Of a stretch of 64,000 bases of DNA, positions 22,098 to 35,190 are shown piece by piece. The position numbers were made by a program, and so were the translations under genes. Each line of letters opens with the position of its first letter. Within the stretch, counting starts at the first letter, position 1. The DNA comes from Kudoa neothunni (taxonomy: Eukaryota; Cnidaria), in the NCBI GenBank assembly GCA_964304625.1, contig OZ199839.1:1550001-1614000 (forward strand), written 5' to 3'. Below the pieces are notes generated by a model. The model searched no databases, was not told where the DNA came from, and saw nothing but the letters and a program-made list of their open reading frames with translations.

Positions 22098-24775
22098 TTA
22101 ACCCTCGAATACCTGTGAAAAAAAGTTACACGAATACCTGAACAGGACCACAGTGGTCCTGTGCTATTTTCTTCCAATATAGTTGGAATCATAGCATCTA
22201 ATCCATAGATCTAAAATCCTCGACCTTTGTCTTTATATTGTGAGGCAATATATTTAAAAAAAATTAATACTAATATATTTTTAGGAACTATTAATTAATG
22301 CGTGCGCCACCAATAACGAAATACTATGGGTAAATTCATATTAAAAATAATAAAATGTATTGTAATATAAATTAAAAATATACGCTGAATGACAATTAAA
22401 CATCTTATTTTTAAAGACTAAAATTTTCTACATTCTCACTGATACTTATTTGATATACGTTATAAGATTTTTGTATTGATCAAAATCCACTGTCAGAAAT
22501 GGGTTGTTAATTAATTCAACACACTTTTTTAAAAGAAACTTTATAAATATTTATATGTTCTACTTGGAAACCTTATAATTAGACTTTAATCAAAGTAACT
22601 GAAAATAACTTAAACGCTCCCTTTTACCAAATTATCCCTTCAAACATCAATTTACTTGTATAAAAATCATTGTATTTACAAAATATTGAATATATATATA
22701 AATAAAAATATAAACGTCTAATAAAAGAAGAAAAAAATTCAATTATGTAATGAATATGTTTTAGTCGCAATGACATGTATTACATTCTACAATATTAGTT
22801 CGGTGGCTTTCACAAACATACTGTTGGCATTTTGTACAAGATATTCCATTTTTTTTCTTTTTACCCACAGAACAAATGCGACACAAACTTCTTCCGGAAA
22901 AATATTCTGTTTTTTAATCTGGATTGATTTGGCAGTATCGTCATCTGCAAATAACTCCTCAACAAGCATTGTCAAGAATTTTCTTCTTGATTGCTCTTTC
23001 TTAGTTTGATGGAACTGAGGATTTCTATTAATATGCAAAAGATAATCATTGTAAACAGCTATATCAATTATATTGAAAAAAATTGCCATCGGCCAACGAC
23101 GAGTAGCTCGCTTGGTGGAATAGCAACGGATAATGCGGTCTAGAGAATCAACACCACCTTTGGTTGAATTGTAACAGATTACAATTCCAGACTTTTTGGT
23201 CTCCTTGTTTATCGCAACGTTCCGATGTTGAGAGCTTAAAATAACTACCGATCTGTTTTTCTTCCGGTTGGACTTCACCGGAGTAAATTTGTCCTGAAAA
23301 AGAAATTTGATTTCATTCCCAGTACCTTTTGGTGACTGCATTTTGGGAACAAGAAATTTTTTATTTGTTCTTACTATTCCAACAATAGTAGTATTATTTG
23401 GAATAAGGTACCTTGCAAGCGATAAAGTGGTAAAAAAATTATCTGTAGTTACATTTCGACCTTTATTTAAGTATGTTGCATTAGATTTTTCATTACGTTT
23501 TCGCCTTGGTTATTTTCAACCGCATCATTTTCCTTACCAATGTATATTTTTGCATTGTAAAGATAAGCATTTGATGAATCACACAACGCCCAGATTTTGA
23601 TTCCATACTTACCAGGTTTTGAAGGAATAAACATTTTGAAGGGGCATCGTCCTCTAAATGTTACATGCTACTGATCAACAGTCATCTGAGAGAATGGGTT
23701 GTAACATTCCCTGCATGTCTTTATGGAGCAGTCAAAAATATGTCTAGTTGGAGCTAATTTATCATCACGATTTCTACTACGTCTATTATCAAATCTAATA
23801 GAAGTAGTAATTTTTTCGAAGTGATTTCTGGATATCTTTTATTATGGATGATAGGGCGTATTTTTCACTCCAGAACTCTCTGATATTCTCGTTTTCCCTT
23901 TTACCACTCCAATAAATATGACTGCATCCGAATAAATGTTGAGTTCTTCCAAATCAATTTTCTTTATGTAGGGTTTTTCTAGTTTTATGAACATATTTGT
24001 GCTATATACGATCTTAACAAGTAAAAAAGAAGTCAGGAAATTACTAAATACTATAAATGGAGTCAGTCATGAAAGTCTTGCTTCTTTTGAAAATACTGGT
24101 TTCCCCTTGTATATATTTTACTGTATTACTCTCCTTTTAATTCTTTTTGGAGTTCTGTATCACTTTTCTCCGTCTTTTGAGACGACACAGGAGATTTCTG
24201 AAGCATCTTCGATATTTCGTCGCTGTCATTTACATCTAATCATTTTCGTTATTGACCAGTTCATTTATGGTTTCATCTAAATCTTCAGATTATATTTCTT
24301 CAAATAATAAGACATCAATGCTTTCATCTTAAGGTTCAAGAAAATTAATTTCTCTATCAGAACTCATTTTTGACCTTTTCTAGCACATTGACCTCGCGCC
24401 ATAAATTTCGTTTATACGTTTTAATGTTCTTAATTTAAATTATAATTTGTTATAAAATACTCAGTTATATACATAATCAATCATAAAACGTTATTTCTAG
24501 ATTTCAGTAATTTTAATAATGTTTCAAAGGTTGACTAGATCATTAGTTTCAGGTGGACCGCTGTGATCCTACTCAGGTATTTACATAACTTTTTGTTTTT
24601 TCATTTATGCGCTAAGTTACCAAATCAGAAAATCTAATATTTTAACATTTTATTTAGTAAGGTTACACAATAAAATACACATAATTAGAAATTAATAACT
24701 TATAAACCTGAAAAGATACTAAAGGTTTTTTCGTTAGTGGATCACAATGGTCCACTCCAGGTATTCGAGATTTAA
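22098..24775 (-). mobile_element. piggyBac element 2 (decayed)
   Basis: TTAA at both ends (22098-22101 and 24772-24775). Inverted ends: left CCCTCGAATACCTG, right (complement) ATCTCGAATACCTG. Just inside are palindromes, GGACCACAGTGGTCC on the left and GTGGATCACAATGGTCCAC on the right, with a related GGACCGCTGTGATCC at about 24556. The transposase runs on the minus strand and is broken. It is only distantly related to element 1, so a different piggyBac lineage. Length about 2.7 kb, near full size. Confidence 0.85.
22765..24366 (-). pseudogene. piggyBac transposase remnant
   Basis: Reading on the minus strand starts at about 24366 (MSSDREINFLEP) and is soon stopped. The best preserved part is 23341-22787, with GIVICYNSTKGGVDSLDRII, whose GGVDSLD contains the third catalytic Asp, then RATRRWPMAIFFNIIDIAVYN. 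After a frame change near 22915 comes a Cys-rich tail CRICSVG ... CTKCQQYVCESH ... CNTCHCD ending at about 22765, the DNA-binding domain typical of piggyBac C-termini. Several stops and frame changes upstream make it non-functional. Confidence 0.85.
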
Positions 24776-26348
24776 GTTTGACATAACTTTTAAATTAAGC
24801 AAATTTCATTGTTTTTAAATGCGATTTTTTATTCAAAATTAAATATTCTTTGATATAAAGGGCTGTAAATAATCGCGACCCAAATCAATTGATATGATGT
24901 CATTCGAGCTTAAAAATCCGCGTCATTAATATTAGGGAATAACGCGTTATGAACCTACAAATTTCTAGAGATCATTCTAGTCTAGGTGGCCAGAAAAACG
25001 TTGAAATATTTTCGACATACTCATGTAAATAATCAGTACCACCTAATTGGTCATTGCATTTCCCAGTGTCATAACACATTCTTCCATGCTTTCCAAGTCT
25101 GATTCAGACATGTTGTATTCAATATTGCCTCAACCTTCAAATAATTATCGATGTAATCTTCAGTATTATTTTAATTATTTTTTGAGAAAAACAAATTCAA
25201 TTGTTAGGAAAAGCAACAAAACATAGGAGATCAATCGGATTAGTTATCTCTTATCTATAGCGGCAATCTTCTGAGATTTTTGTCGCTATTTTCATACACA
25301 TGTAATGTTAAAATGAAATATATTTTTTATTATTTCACTAAAATTTATATTTACAAAATAAATAATTGAGATTACTAATATTTATAATTGCATGCAATCA
25401 AAATATTTTATTTTAATATGAATTTAAAAACCAGAGAAAAAATATTTTCGCCACCATATATGGCCATACGTGTTTTATGAGTATTATAAAAATTATAATA
25501 TCAACGGAAACCGTTTTTTAGAGGTATGATCAGAAAGACGTATCTTGGAGTCTCGGTAGACCCCGCTTGGTCCCATAAGGGTTAAGAGATCGTGCGGTGT
25601 TTATTAAAGATTAATAGTGGTTGTGGATCCGAAATTTAACTAAATCAATAATTCATATATATTATTTTAATATATCCATAAAATTATTACTTGTTTGATT
25701 CGTCCAAAAATATAAAAATAATGTCGTTTGCAATAATTAACAAACAAAATTTTGTATATAAAACGCCTTGATGTTATATTTATTTATAATTAACTATTCT
25801 CACAGTTATACTCATTCATATTAACTCATCTTGAATATATTCTGTTTTTGAATGAAAGAATTACTTGTCATATTTAATCCTGGTAGAAAAAGTGAAATTA
25901 TATATTTTATAAATAAAGTAGGAGGTATATGTAAATTGTGAACTATATTTTATGATTATTTTAGTCTTTAATTATAAATATAATCATTTCGTTTTTTCTG
26001 TTCAAATCTTATATAGAAATTTTAAATCATTGTTATGTGTTTAATATTAATATAAATAATGGATTCTTAAAATCAATTTGGAAAATTATATTTACTATTT
26101 TTAATAAGATTTGAGAAAAATTTTAATTTTACAAATTTTGAAGTCAATGTAGCAAAGGATCTGTGAACTTTTACCGATATATTCTCTAATGAAGCAATAT
26201 TGTGGAATAAACTCAAAATTAAGTTTATAAATTTTAGGTTTTTAACCATGTATAATAGAATTAAATATTCTATGAATATAAAATAACGAATGCATAAAAA
26301 ACAAAACTAAAATAAAACAAATAATTATTACAAAGCCTTTTCAAAAAT
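24776..26348. other. gene-poor stretch
   Basis: AT-rich and without open frames worth naming. It contains a possible solitary piggyBac right end at about 25540-25585 (listed separately) and the 3' flank of the minus-strand mosaic gene. Confidence 0.4.
25530..25585 (+). repeat. possible solitary piggyBac-type right end
   Basis: A CTTGGTCCCATAAGGG stretch ends in TTAA (25582-25585), and a near palindrome lies just inside (GGAGTCTCGGTAGACCCCG), the same arrangement as in the two piggyBac elements nearby. I could not find a matching left end, so this may be the scar of a deleted or unrelated element. Confidence 0.3.
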
Positions 26349-29300
26349 TTAAGGCCATTTTTCTGGATCCGCAGCATTGCACGTAGGTTGAGATCGTAAA
26401 AGTTCTTCCAATTGGTTTTTGTTTATGACATAATCATACATTATAAAATCATCCATATACCCAGAAAAATGTCTATCGTCATATTCATAATCGCCGATAA
26501 TGGCTCTTTCACCCCAATCGGTTGATAGTTGAATACCCGCTGTTTCGCTTCGAATAGACAATACCTCCGATCCATCAACAAATATCTAAATTAATTTCTA
26601 TTTATTTTCCACATTTTATGCTTTACTTTGGCTGTGGATGTGTTCATGTCGTAAGAGACAGCAATATGTGTCCACACATTATCTGAAGTAAGAATGGCAT
26701 CAGTAAATGCGCTGAACACGACTCTGGACTCGTTATCTCTGTGGAACCAGCGCACACTACCCTCATCTATTTCAAAGTGGTAGCCACCAACAAACTCGTT
26801 TGTATCGTATGTTCTTTCTGTCGTGAAAATGGAATTCTTACCCGTGTGATTGTACAAATTAATCCAACAAGCAATCGTAATGGCAGTAGAGGGTTTACTT
26901 CGAAAAGTGACTGTTGGAAGCAACACTTTTCCCGTATCTAGTCAATATTTAATGAGAATACATTTTAATTTCAATTTAAACCTCCAAAATCAATAAAATG
27001 TCCGCAATTATCATATGATAGCACTCTTGCTCCATCCACAAATTTGCCGTGGTTCCCATAACCAGATGCGTCTATAATTATACCTCCGTTCTCGATAGTT
27101 TCGAAATCAAGTTTCAATACTATTGATAAATTTTTTGTAATATCTAATAAAACAAATATAATTCGGATACCAGCACAACTAGGATTCCAACAGGCGGCAA
27201 TCTGTGTTTCATAGCCAGGTATTGGACAGTTGGTACCATTACAAATACGGAACCGACTGGTTTTTCCAACTCCACAGCGACTGGTGCAGGAAGTAAAAGG
27301 AGACCATTCATTCATCAGTTGCACAGTTCCAGGGCAGAGGGATTTGATACAGGGAATAGTTTGAGTTTCGGTCCCCGGCGAAGGACAAGCTGGTACTTCA
27401 CAATGACGTTGACGCATTTTGACGCCCACACCACAGGATTGACTACAATCGGTGAATGAAGTCCATGGGTTTTGATTAGGATCCATCCAATCAAAAGCTA
27501 TATCATCATTGCTATTCGGAAGGAATGATAGTGTTGGATTGTTATTGAATTGGTTAGGATTTCGAATTTGGGCGTAAGAATAGGTTGACGGTTGATCATT
27601 GAACCAAATTGGTTCTTCGCCAAAATAGGACCCTATGATATTTTTTCTAGAGCCATTGCCGTAAACGATATTATCATCAAGTTGGTTGGTGGGTTCAAAA
27701 TTCGCATGAGAACTGTTTCTATAGATGTATATAGGTTCTGAAGATTCGGTGTTATTGAAGGGGGGCGCCATTTCTTCAATGTATTTTCTGTCAGTTATGC
27801 CAATCAGAGGTATTGAACTATTGTTGGTGGTACTGTTGTCGTTAGAATCTTTGAAAAAGTTTTCAATTTTATCTTCAATATCAGGTATTGCGCTGTACAC
27901 CGTTTCAAGCAGATCTTTTGTCACGCCATGATTCATCAACTCAGGGAACTTTTCAAGAATTGCCCCCCAATCTTTTGAATAGGTAATGTTTTGCAATTTT
28001 TCGTCTACAGAAAATCTATCGATATAAAATTTCAATAATACCATACCTTCAGAGTTTGTAGTGGTTTGATCTTTGAAATCGATAGCAGAGCTAGGCTTAT
28101 GCAATTCAGCATTTGGTGGCTGTGGCGACTCTATCACCAACTCATCTAAATGTAAGTTAATCCAATTTATATCCAAAATGAGCAGCATAAAGTGAATAGA
28201 ATTAAATACGCGCTTTATTTGGTGCGATTAAAATTATTTTTACATACCTTGATCATGTGTTTGGATAGTAGAGTTATCTGTTTGTGTTGAATTATTCTTC
28301 AAATCATCCAGTGGCATAACATTTTTACTGGAAATACTCTCATTGTTATTTTTCTGGTCGAATGTGATATTTGCATTGTTAATATGGGAGTGTTTTCCAG
28401 TAAACATATCTACAGTATCATTGTGATTTTGTTTCGATGTTATTTGCTCATCTTGTTCTATTGGCACATCAAGTTTGATTTTTCCAACAAAATTACTTTT
28501 ATTGGAGCAACCAAATAATTCGATCCTTAGACAAATGTGTTGACCATTCCACGACCTGGGGTTAACTCTTACGTATTTGGCTTCAAAAGATTTGTGTAAG
28601 TAGTTTTTTACGATGGACGAAGAATCGTTATTAGCCGAAAATATCTATCCACAATCAACAAAAACACTAATAATTCACTCTATTACTTTTTCCAGTCCAT
28701 TTTCAGTGTACCAATGTACTGGCCCATAATCATCTCCGTAGCCTATTCGATATGTGGATACCCAATTTTGTTTTGAAATGAATCCTTGTGTGGCCACAGC
28801 AGTGACTTTTTTGACCTAGACAAAAAGAGATCATCTGATCGTTTGATACTGCTGAAATATTATTACTTCGCCCAAATCAACTTCCAAGTATTGTCGAATG
28901 GTAATATCCTTTGAGCACCAACAACCCTGGATAGTGGAGTTTTTGCCAGGGTCTGATGTACCATCGCTCACCGAATCGTGCAACAATCTACCATATCTTG
29001 CTTGGTAGATCTCGCCCAGCTCACTTGATGCACTCATGTGATTATCGTCTATTTCCCCATTTGATACACCCAATGGTGTATTACAATCATCTAATTTCAA
29101 GTTTAATAATTTGTTTTAGAGCTTTTATACCTACCATCAGTACCGGGAATACGATCACGAGCATTTGATTCGGTCTCTTCCATGAGGGAAGGGATGCTGT
29201 TGAAGGTGTCAAAAGGGTCTGGATAGAGGTCCATTTTGCACCCATAAAGTTCCAATCGTAAACACAAATGATTTCCAAACCAAGAGATAGGTTTTAGTTG

Positions 29301-32300
29301 CACCACTTTGGCCGTTATTGGTCTTTTGAAAGAATGATGTCGTATACCTGATTTGTCGACGTTAGCTGGCCAAACCTATTTCGTTTATATAAATGAGATT
29401 ATTGATCTCAACCGGCGAATATTATTAAAAATTCAATTATATTTCTCTTCAAATTTTTAATTTAAAAATAATATTAATATTCTTAATTGTAAAATATTAT
29501 TTATATTTATAAGTAGTGATGAAAGGAACTGTTACGTTGAGGGCCAATTTAAGCGAGTCAAGCTAACCATTTCCCATTCTTGTTCTCGTTAAACATGAAA
29601 AATGAAGCACGTGAAAATGAACGGTTTTATAATAACAATATTAAATTTAACAATAAAAAAATATTACGTATGAAACATAAATTAGCCTGAAAAAAAAATT
29701 TGCTAAGGAAGATTAAGAGACAAAACAATATAGAAAATTTCTGATTTTATATTTGAACTAAAATATTAGTTTCCTAAATCTGATTTTACAGTATATGTAA
29801 TTCATTTTTGAACCACGCACCATCAACACTAACATATTAAAATTATAGTCAGAATTATGTTAATAAAATATAATTTTCTACAAACAAATTATTAATGTAT
29901 GCTTTATATATAAAATATCCTTTATCTAAATATATAACTAAGTAAGCATGCATGTTAGTTTTTGTATGTAGTAATTATTGTAATTGTTTGAAATGTTAAC
30001 AACGATGAAAAAATAATAATATTATCTATAAAATCTAATTATATATTATGTTTCTTTAAAATGTGATTATTATATCAGGGTAAAAGATCGATATTTGATT
30101 AGATTATTAAAGTCGGGATTACGCCAGTTAACCCAATTAAATTTAGTCAGTTAACTTAAACCGTGTAAACTTATATACAAAGATGTCGTTTGATTTAATT
30201 AGACTAAAACAATGACAAGTTAATTTTAATTTTTTACTTAGTATTTTAACATATTATAGCTTAAGACATTTATTTTAATTAAAAAAATTACAAATTTTAT
30301 CACTCGTTACGAGAAAGAGGCGTGAATTTGCTCTAGTTTATTTATAAAAGTTTTTATATTATTAAATAAATGCAAACAAAAATATGTGACCATAATAAAG
30401 AAAATACGAATATTTCTTTGCATAAAAAATCATGAAACTTTTCCCAACACAATAATTATTTTTAAGAAAGTAACATATTAAACAGATTATTTATTTAATT
30501 TTTAAACATTTAAAATTACTTTACAGAAAAAGTTAAAAAATACGACAAAAATTGTTAAAAATTTCAAGGTATAAGTAATTTTATATATTTAAGCTGTATT
30601 AAACCTACGAAACATTGATTAGATGGTTACCTTAGGTGTTCCCTTTTCCTTCAAACATAACAAAGTTTCATTGGGGCTATTTCCATAACACAAAATGTAT
30701 CCTGTGATCCAATTATCAAACAAACCCAAACCTTGGGTCGCAATAGCTGTGATCGTGGTGAGCTCAGGTAATACAATTTGAATGTAGGGATTGTTGTCGC
30801 GCGTATCCGCACACCATGCGGTTCTAGCTGGATCGTTCATCTCTTCGATCAGATTTAATCTTCCATATTCCGGTTTGTGAAGATTGTAATGTGTGCTTGC
30901 GGTTATAGCCGAATCTGGAATAAGTTTACTTTCCATTCCAATGGGTAATTGACAATCTATTTTTTGTAGAAATGGCTTTATTAAACGAAACTTCATTTAT
31001 AAAAGTTACCCGATTCAAAATCACATCTTCTCATTACTGCCTCAATCTTTGTTGGCGCTAGTGCCTTTTTGAAAATAATAAAATCATCTAATTCTCCGTT
31101 GAGCAATTTTATATCGTGATTTGAGCCGATAATGAGCCCTCCAGACCAGTCCTTAAAATAAATATTATAGTTAGAGTGTGTGGTTGATTTTAGACTGTAG
31201 CCAATAAAATACTTGACTTAATTCTTCTTCTATTCCAACACTTGACGCAGAAAGCTTACCGTTCACAAAAAGATGCCCTTCTTTTTTGTTGACGTCGTAA
31301 GTCGCAGCAATGTGCGTCCACGTGTGTGAAGGTATTTTCAACCCCGTACTTGTGTTGAAAACATAACTACCTTGGTTATTTTTATGAGACCATTTCAGTT
31401 GACCCCTTTCAACTTCGAGAGTGTAGCCTACTCCCTTGTTGTGGCCATTTTTAAGGGCACCAACTGTGGTGAAAATCGTGTGCTGTCCGCCATTGTTAAA
31501 TAATTTTATCCATGCCGCCACAGTTATTCCAGTGGTAGGTTTGTCCATGAAAAACTCTCCATCAACAAAAAGCGATCCTCCATTGAGTCTTATTGACTTT
31601 CCGCATGAGACACTGGTAGTTATCTAATTTATTTCAACCAAAAATAATTAAATGCACACTGATTACAATATCGACAGGATTGTGAATAGAGGCATCATTA
31701 GAGTGACCACTAGTATCCAATACAGTGTTATCGCTGACACTGTCAAAATCTAGAATAAGGATTGCGTTTTCAGCGGTCATTAATGTATCGTTTGTTATTT
31801 TTCTGTTAATCTTTTCTTTTGTAGAATTTTTTATTGTATTACTTTCAGTTGTACCATTGTTGTTACTGTTATTTTCAGTTGATTCTGTTGAAAACGGAGA
31901 TGAGATATTTTGTGATTTTTCAATTGGCTTCGAAATTTCCTTGGATATTTTTTCGTCGTTAAATAGGTGGTCTGGATGATTGTAAATAAAATCGTCACCA
32001 TTGCATCCGTAAAACTCAATTCGAGCACATCCCTTGGCATGATAAGACACCGGGTATAGACGAATGGTACTGGTGTAAATGTACGAATCTAACCAATTGG
32101 TGGCCGTTGTATTTTGGTCCTCATTCGCTGAGAAATTCTAAACAAATAATACTTATAGTCAACAAATATCATCTAGTTACTTTGCTATTTAAATTTTCCT
32201 GATAAAAAACAAAACTTTTATTTTCGTGATCAAGTAGGTTGGTGGGAAACAAGGTGGCATTCAAAAAGGATAGATAAGACAATTGATAGCCAGTAGTCCA

Positions 32301-33405
32301 TTCGTCAACGAGAGCCAAGCCTTGCGTAGCTATACCTATATCGACAATTAAAATATAAGAATTTCGCCCTTATCGTAATGAAAAGAGCAGTATCGATAGG
32401 TGTTTTTACAATATCAGCTATATAGAGCTTAGAAATATTTTTATTTTGAGTTGTAAATAGGAAAATCATAAAGAAAAATTTCGAATACCCGTAATAACCG
32501 ACGGTGACTCAAGATCGATTTGGAGATATTGATCGTTAGAATTTTTGAATGGACACCAGCCACCATAGCTTTCATTCGCCACACGGTTGAGTCTAGCATG
32601 GAAAGGTAAATAATAATCATTCAATGACGTGGTTGCAGAGATTTGACTATCTTTAATGAGTCCACTGTACATTCCGAGAGGTTTTGAACAATCCAAAGGT
32701 TGTAGAGTCGCCTTAGCTATTTCGGTCCTTCTTTTGTTGGAAATAGTAGAATTAGTTTTTGGGACAGTTTTATTATTATTGTTGTTGTTTGGTCTAGTGT
32801 ATTTTGATACAAGGATACTCACAGCAGGACCTTCAATCCAATCTTCGTAAGGAAATTCTAAATGCTGTCCATCTTCAGTAGTGATATCGATCTAATAGAA
32901 AATCGAAATTCTACGACATATAATTTCCCGAATGGTTACCTTTTCAAGATACCAACTGGCACCGAAATTGGCATTATCATGTCGAACCAACAACTTTTGT
33001 ATAGGCCCAATACCATTGATATCCACAATAAAAGTATCGACTCTACATAAATTTGATGAATGAATTTTGAATGAATGTGTTAGATTAAAAGAAATCACTC
33101 ATTTCTCTCAAAAATATCATTGTCTCCACCGCTTAATTCAATCTCCCCGGACGATCCTTTACTACCGATCAGATTGATAAAAACGTGAGCGTCAGTTCCA
33201 GCTCCAATTTTGTCACCAGTATAAACAGTGATCATATATTTATGTTTTTCTTCTATAATAAAAAATATGATTTATTTTTGATGATTTTTGAGTGTCATCA
33301 TCAAAATTAAAATAATATAAAATTACCTTGAGATTGTTTCAGTTTTATGTTCACAAATATGATTGTACAAATGATACAGAAGAATTTCCAATATTTAATA
33401 AACAT
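26349..33405 (-). CDS. secreted mosaic protein: PLAT, 3 F5/8C, 2 LamG-like, 2 TSP1
   Basis: I resolve 17 exons totalling about 1,630 residues. From the N-terminus (33405): signal peptide MFIKYWKFFCIICTIIFVNI; a PLAT/LH2 domain (YMITVYTGDKIGAGTDAHVF ... VRHDNANFGASWYLEKI, 33252-32850); F5/8C 1 (DCSKPLGMYSGLIKDSQISA ... RIEFYGC, 32710-31990); a Ser/Asn linker; LamG-like 1 (31623-31020, TVAAWIKLF, WTHIAATYD); F5/8C 2 (30956-29230); F5/8C 3 (29090-28490); a 250-residue low-complexity linker; two TSP1 repeats (WTSFTDCSQSCGVGVKMRQ and WSPFTSCTSRCGVGKTSRF, 27500-27171); LamG-like 2 (27143-26349). These modules bind glycans, lipids and cell surfaces, so an adhesive surface or matrix protein is likely. 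No transmembrane helix or GPI signal is evident at the C-terminus. The longest intron (30630-29376) is 1.25 kb; one is only 27 nt. The architecture fits metazoan, notably cnidarian, adhesion proteins. Confidence 0.88.
29376..30630 (-). other. long intron of the mosaic gene
   Basis: A 1.25-kb intron that splits F5/8C domain 2, between GTPK at 30631 and VWPANVDKSGIRHH at 29375. It is plain AT-rich sequence; I see no transposon end in it. Confidence 0.7.
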
Positions 33406-33847
33406 GCTTTCACTATTCACAAGAACCAAAATAATAGACCTTCAAATAATGTAAACGATTTAATGTCTTGCTATCGGTCTCAAGAAAGGTGTGATTAAAT
33501 AATGAACTTGCAGAAAAAATTCCCATTGTTACCTGCGTCTTTTATTCAATAAACTCTAAGGTGGCAAACCAATTGCCGTAAACAACACTACAAACAATAA
33601 CAAGCAGTCGCTTTGGTATAGAGGAAACGCCTAACAAAATTTAAAACCTAATCAAAAATTTTCTAATCTAATAAAAAGCACGTATTTTTAGTAATAAGAT
33701 CAATTTGATCCTTGGGCACCATGTACGTAATGATCATAGCCACTATACTTAATTACTTTAAGTTTTTACATACATCATTCAGTTATAATAAGACATGAAA
33801 CATCCCCTTTCAAACCATTACTACTAAAAGTATTTCATAAAACCTAA
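33406..33847. promoter_or_regulatory. upstream of the mosaic gene
   Basis: AT-rich 5' flank of the minus-strand mosaic gene. No distinct promoter element stands out. Confidence 0.25.
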
Positions 33848-34096
33848 TCATAAGATTTTTACTCCTTGGAAGTCAACATTTTTATTTTTATTATTAAATT
33901 GGATAAGACCAAAACAAACATTTTTATTTTTTAATATTTCATTATAAATTCTTTTTAAAAAAATCTCCTTAATTAAATTGTATGTTACTGTTAAAATTAA
34001 AAAAATACTAATGATCACCAATCCAATTACGTCTACTTCAAGTCGACATTTATTATCGTAGATGGATTTCTTAATCCATCGTATTAACTGTTCCAT
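33848..34096 (-). CDS. possible small membrane protein (82 codons)
   Basis: An ATG-initiated minus-strand frame with a basic N-terminus (MEQLIRWIKKSIYDNKC), one hydrophobic helix (VIGLVIISIFLILTVTYNLI) and a Lys/Asn-rich tail. It lies 440 bp upstream of the mosaic gene and on the same strand. No family is recognised. It could be a real single-exon gene, the first exon of a longer one, or chance in AT-rich DNA, where hydrophobic codons are common. Confidence 0.25.
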   Translation of the reverse strand: MEQLIRWIKKSIYDNKCRLEVDVIGLVIISIFLILTVTYNLIKEIFLKRIYNEILKNKNVCFGLIQFNNKNKNVDFQGVKIL

Positions 34097-35190
34097 GTTA
34101 TAGATTTTTGGAACATTGATATTTTTAATGTGATGAAAATCGAGAAAATTATTTTAACCCAATTTTTAGCAATCAAAATTATATTAGCTATTAATTCATG
34201 TGCGCAATAATAAATTTGTTTTTATTATTTTTTTATATTCCTACAATGAATCACACCGAAAAATCGCTACTATCTCATAAATCCAGTGTGCTATGATTCT
34301 ACATATTAGTGAAGAAGACCACCTTTGAGATTTCAACAAATTTCGGATATCCCTAGCGGCCCGAGTGTTAAGATTTTTAATGAAGTGTCATAGTAAATCT
34401 GTATCTTGTATATGTGGTTCTCTCTGATTAATTTCGGTTCGGCACCCTATCAGTAAAACTCACAATAAATATTATAATCCTATAACATGATTATTCTTTA
34501 TTTTAATGTAGCTGAGAATTATATACAAGTTTAAATTTAGGTGGATTAAGTTTAGCGTTTAATTAATAAAAAAATAATCACTTACAAAGAAAAAATGTTT
34601 TCTGATAATATTCTATTGTATCAATTACTATTAGCTAAATTTAGTTTATTAGGTGATAAAATTTTCGATTTTATACGAAAAAAATTCATATCAGAGATTA
34701 TAACCAGGACTCGCCGTTTTCGACGTTTGTTTTGATTGGTTTAACGATGAGCAGGCGCGTCTATTGAGCTCTTCAAATTCAAAAAAATTTAAAAAAATCC
34801 CACCAATAACTTTTCTTAGAAAATAACCATAGTAGAAACCAAACCTTACTCAATTTTGTCATTTTTTCTATCTCCGATAAAAAACTAACGGCGAAATGTT
34901 TTGAAATGCCGTTTTTAACTAAATATGTTTATTTGACTTTATTGGTTCCCAAAATCTGTTTTGCTATAGAGATAATTTCATTTTCCACCTTCTCTAAGTC
35001 GATCCATTCAACAAGCAAATTATCAATTTCTCTCAGTTCCCTGGCCATTTCAAATTTTACCGCTGATTTTTGATGTTTTCATAAAATAAACACCGAAAGT
35101 TTTTAAAAAATTCGACGACACTTAATTATAACTGTTATTTTACCGCGATTAATAACTTCCCCAATTTTTCTGTATACCAACCTTCTAATG
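34097..35190. other. intergenic, nothing recognised
   Basis: AT-rich, no open frame or repeat end that I can support. A GC-richer patch at about 34705-34765 has no identifiable function. Confidence 0.4.
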
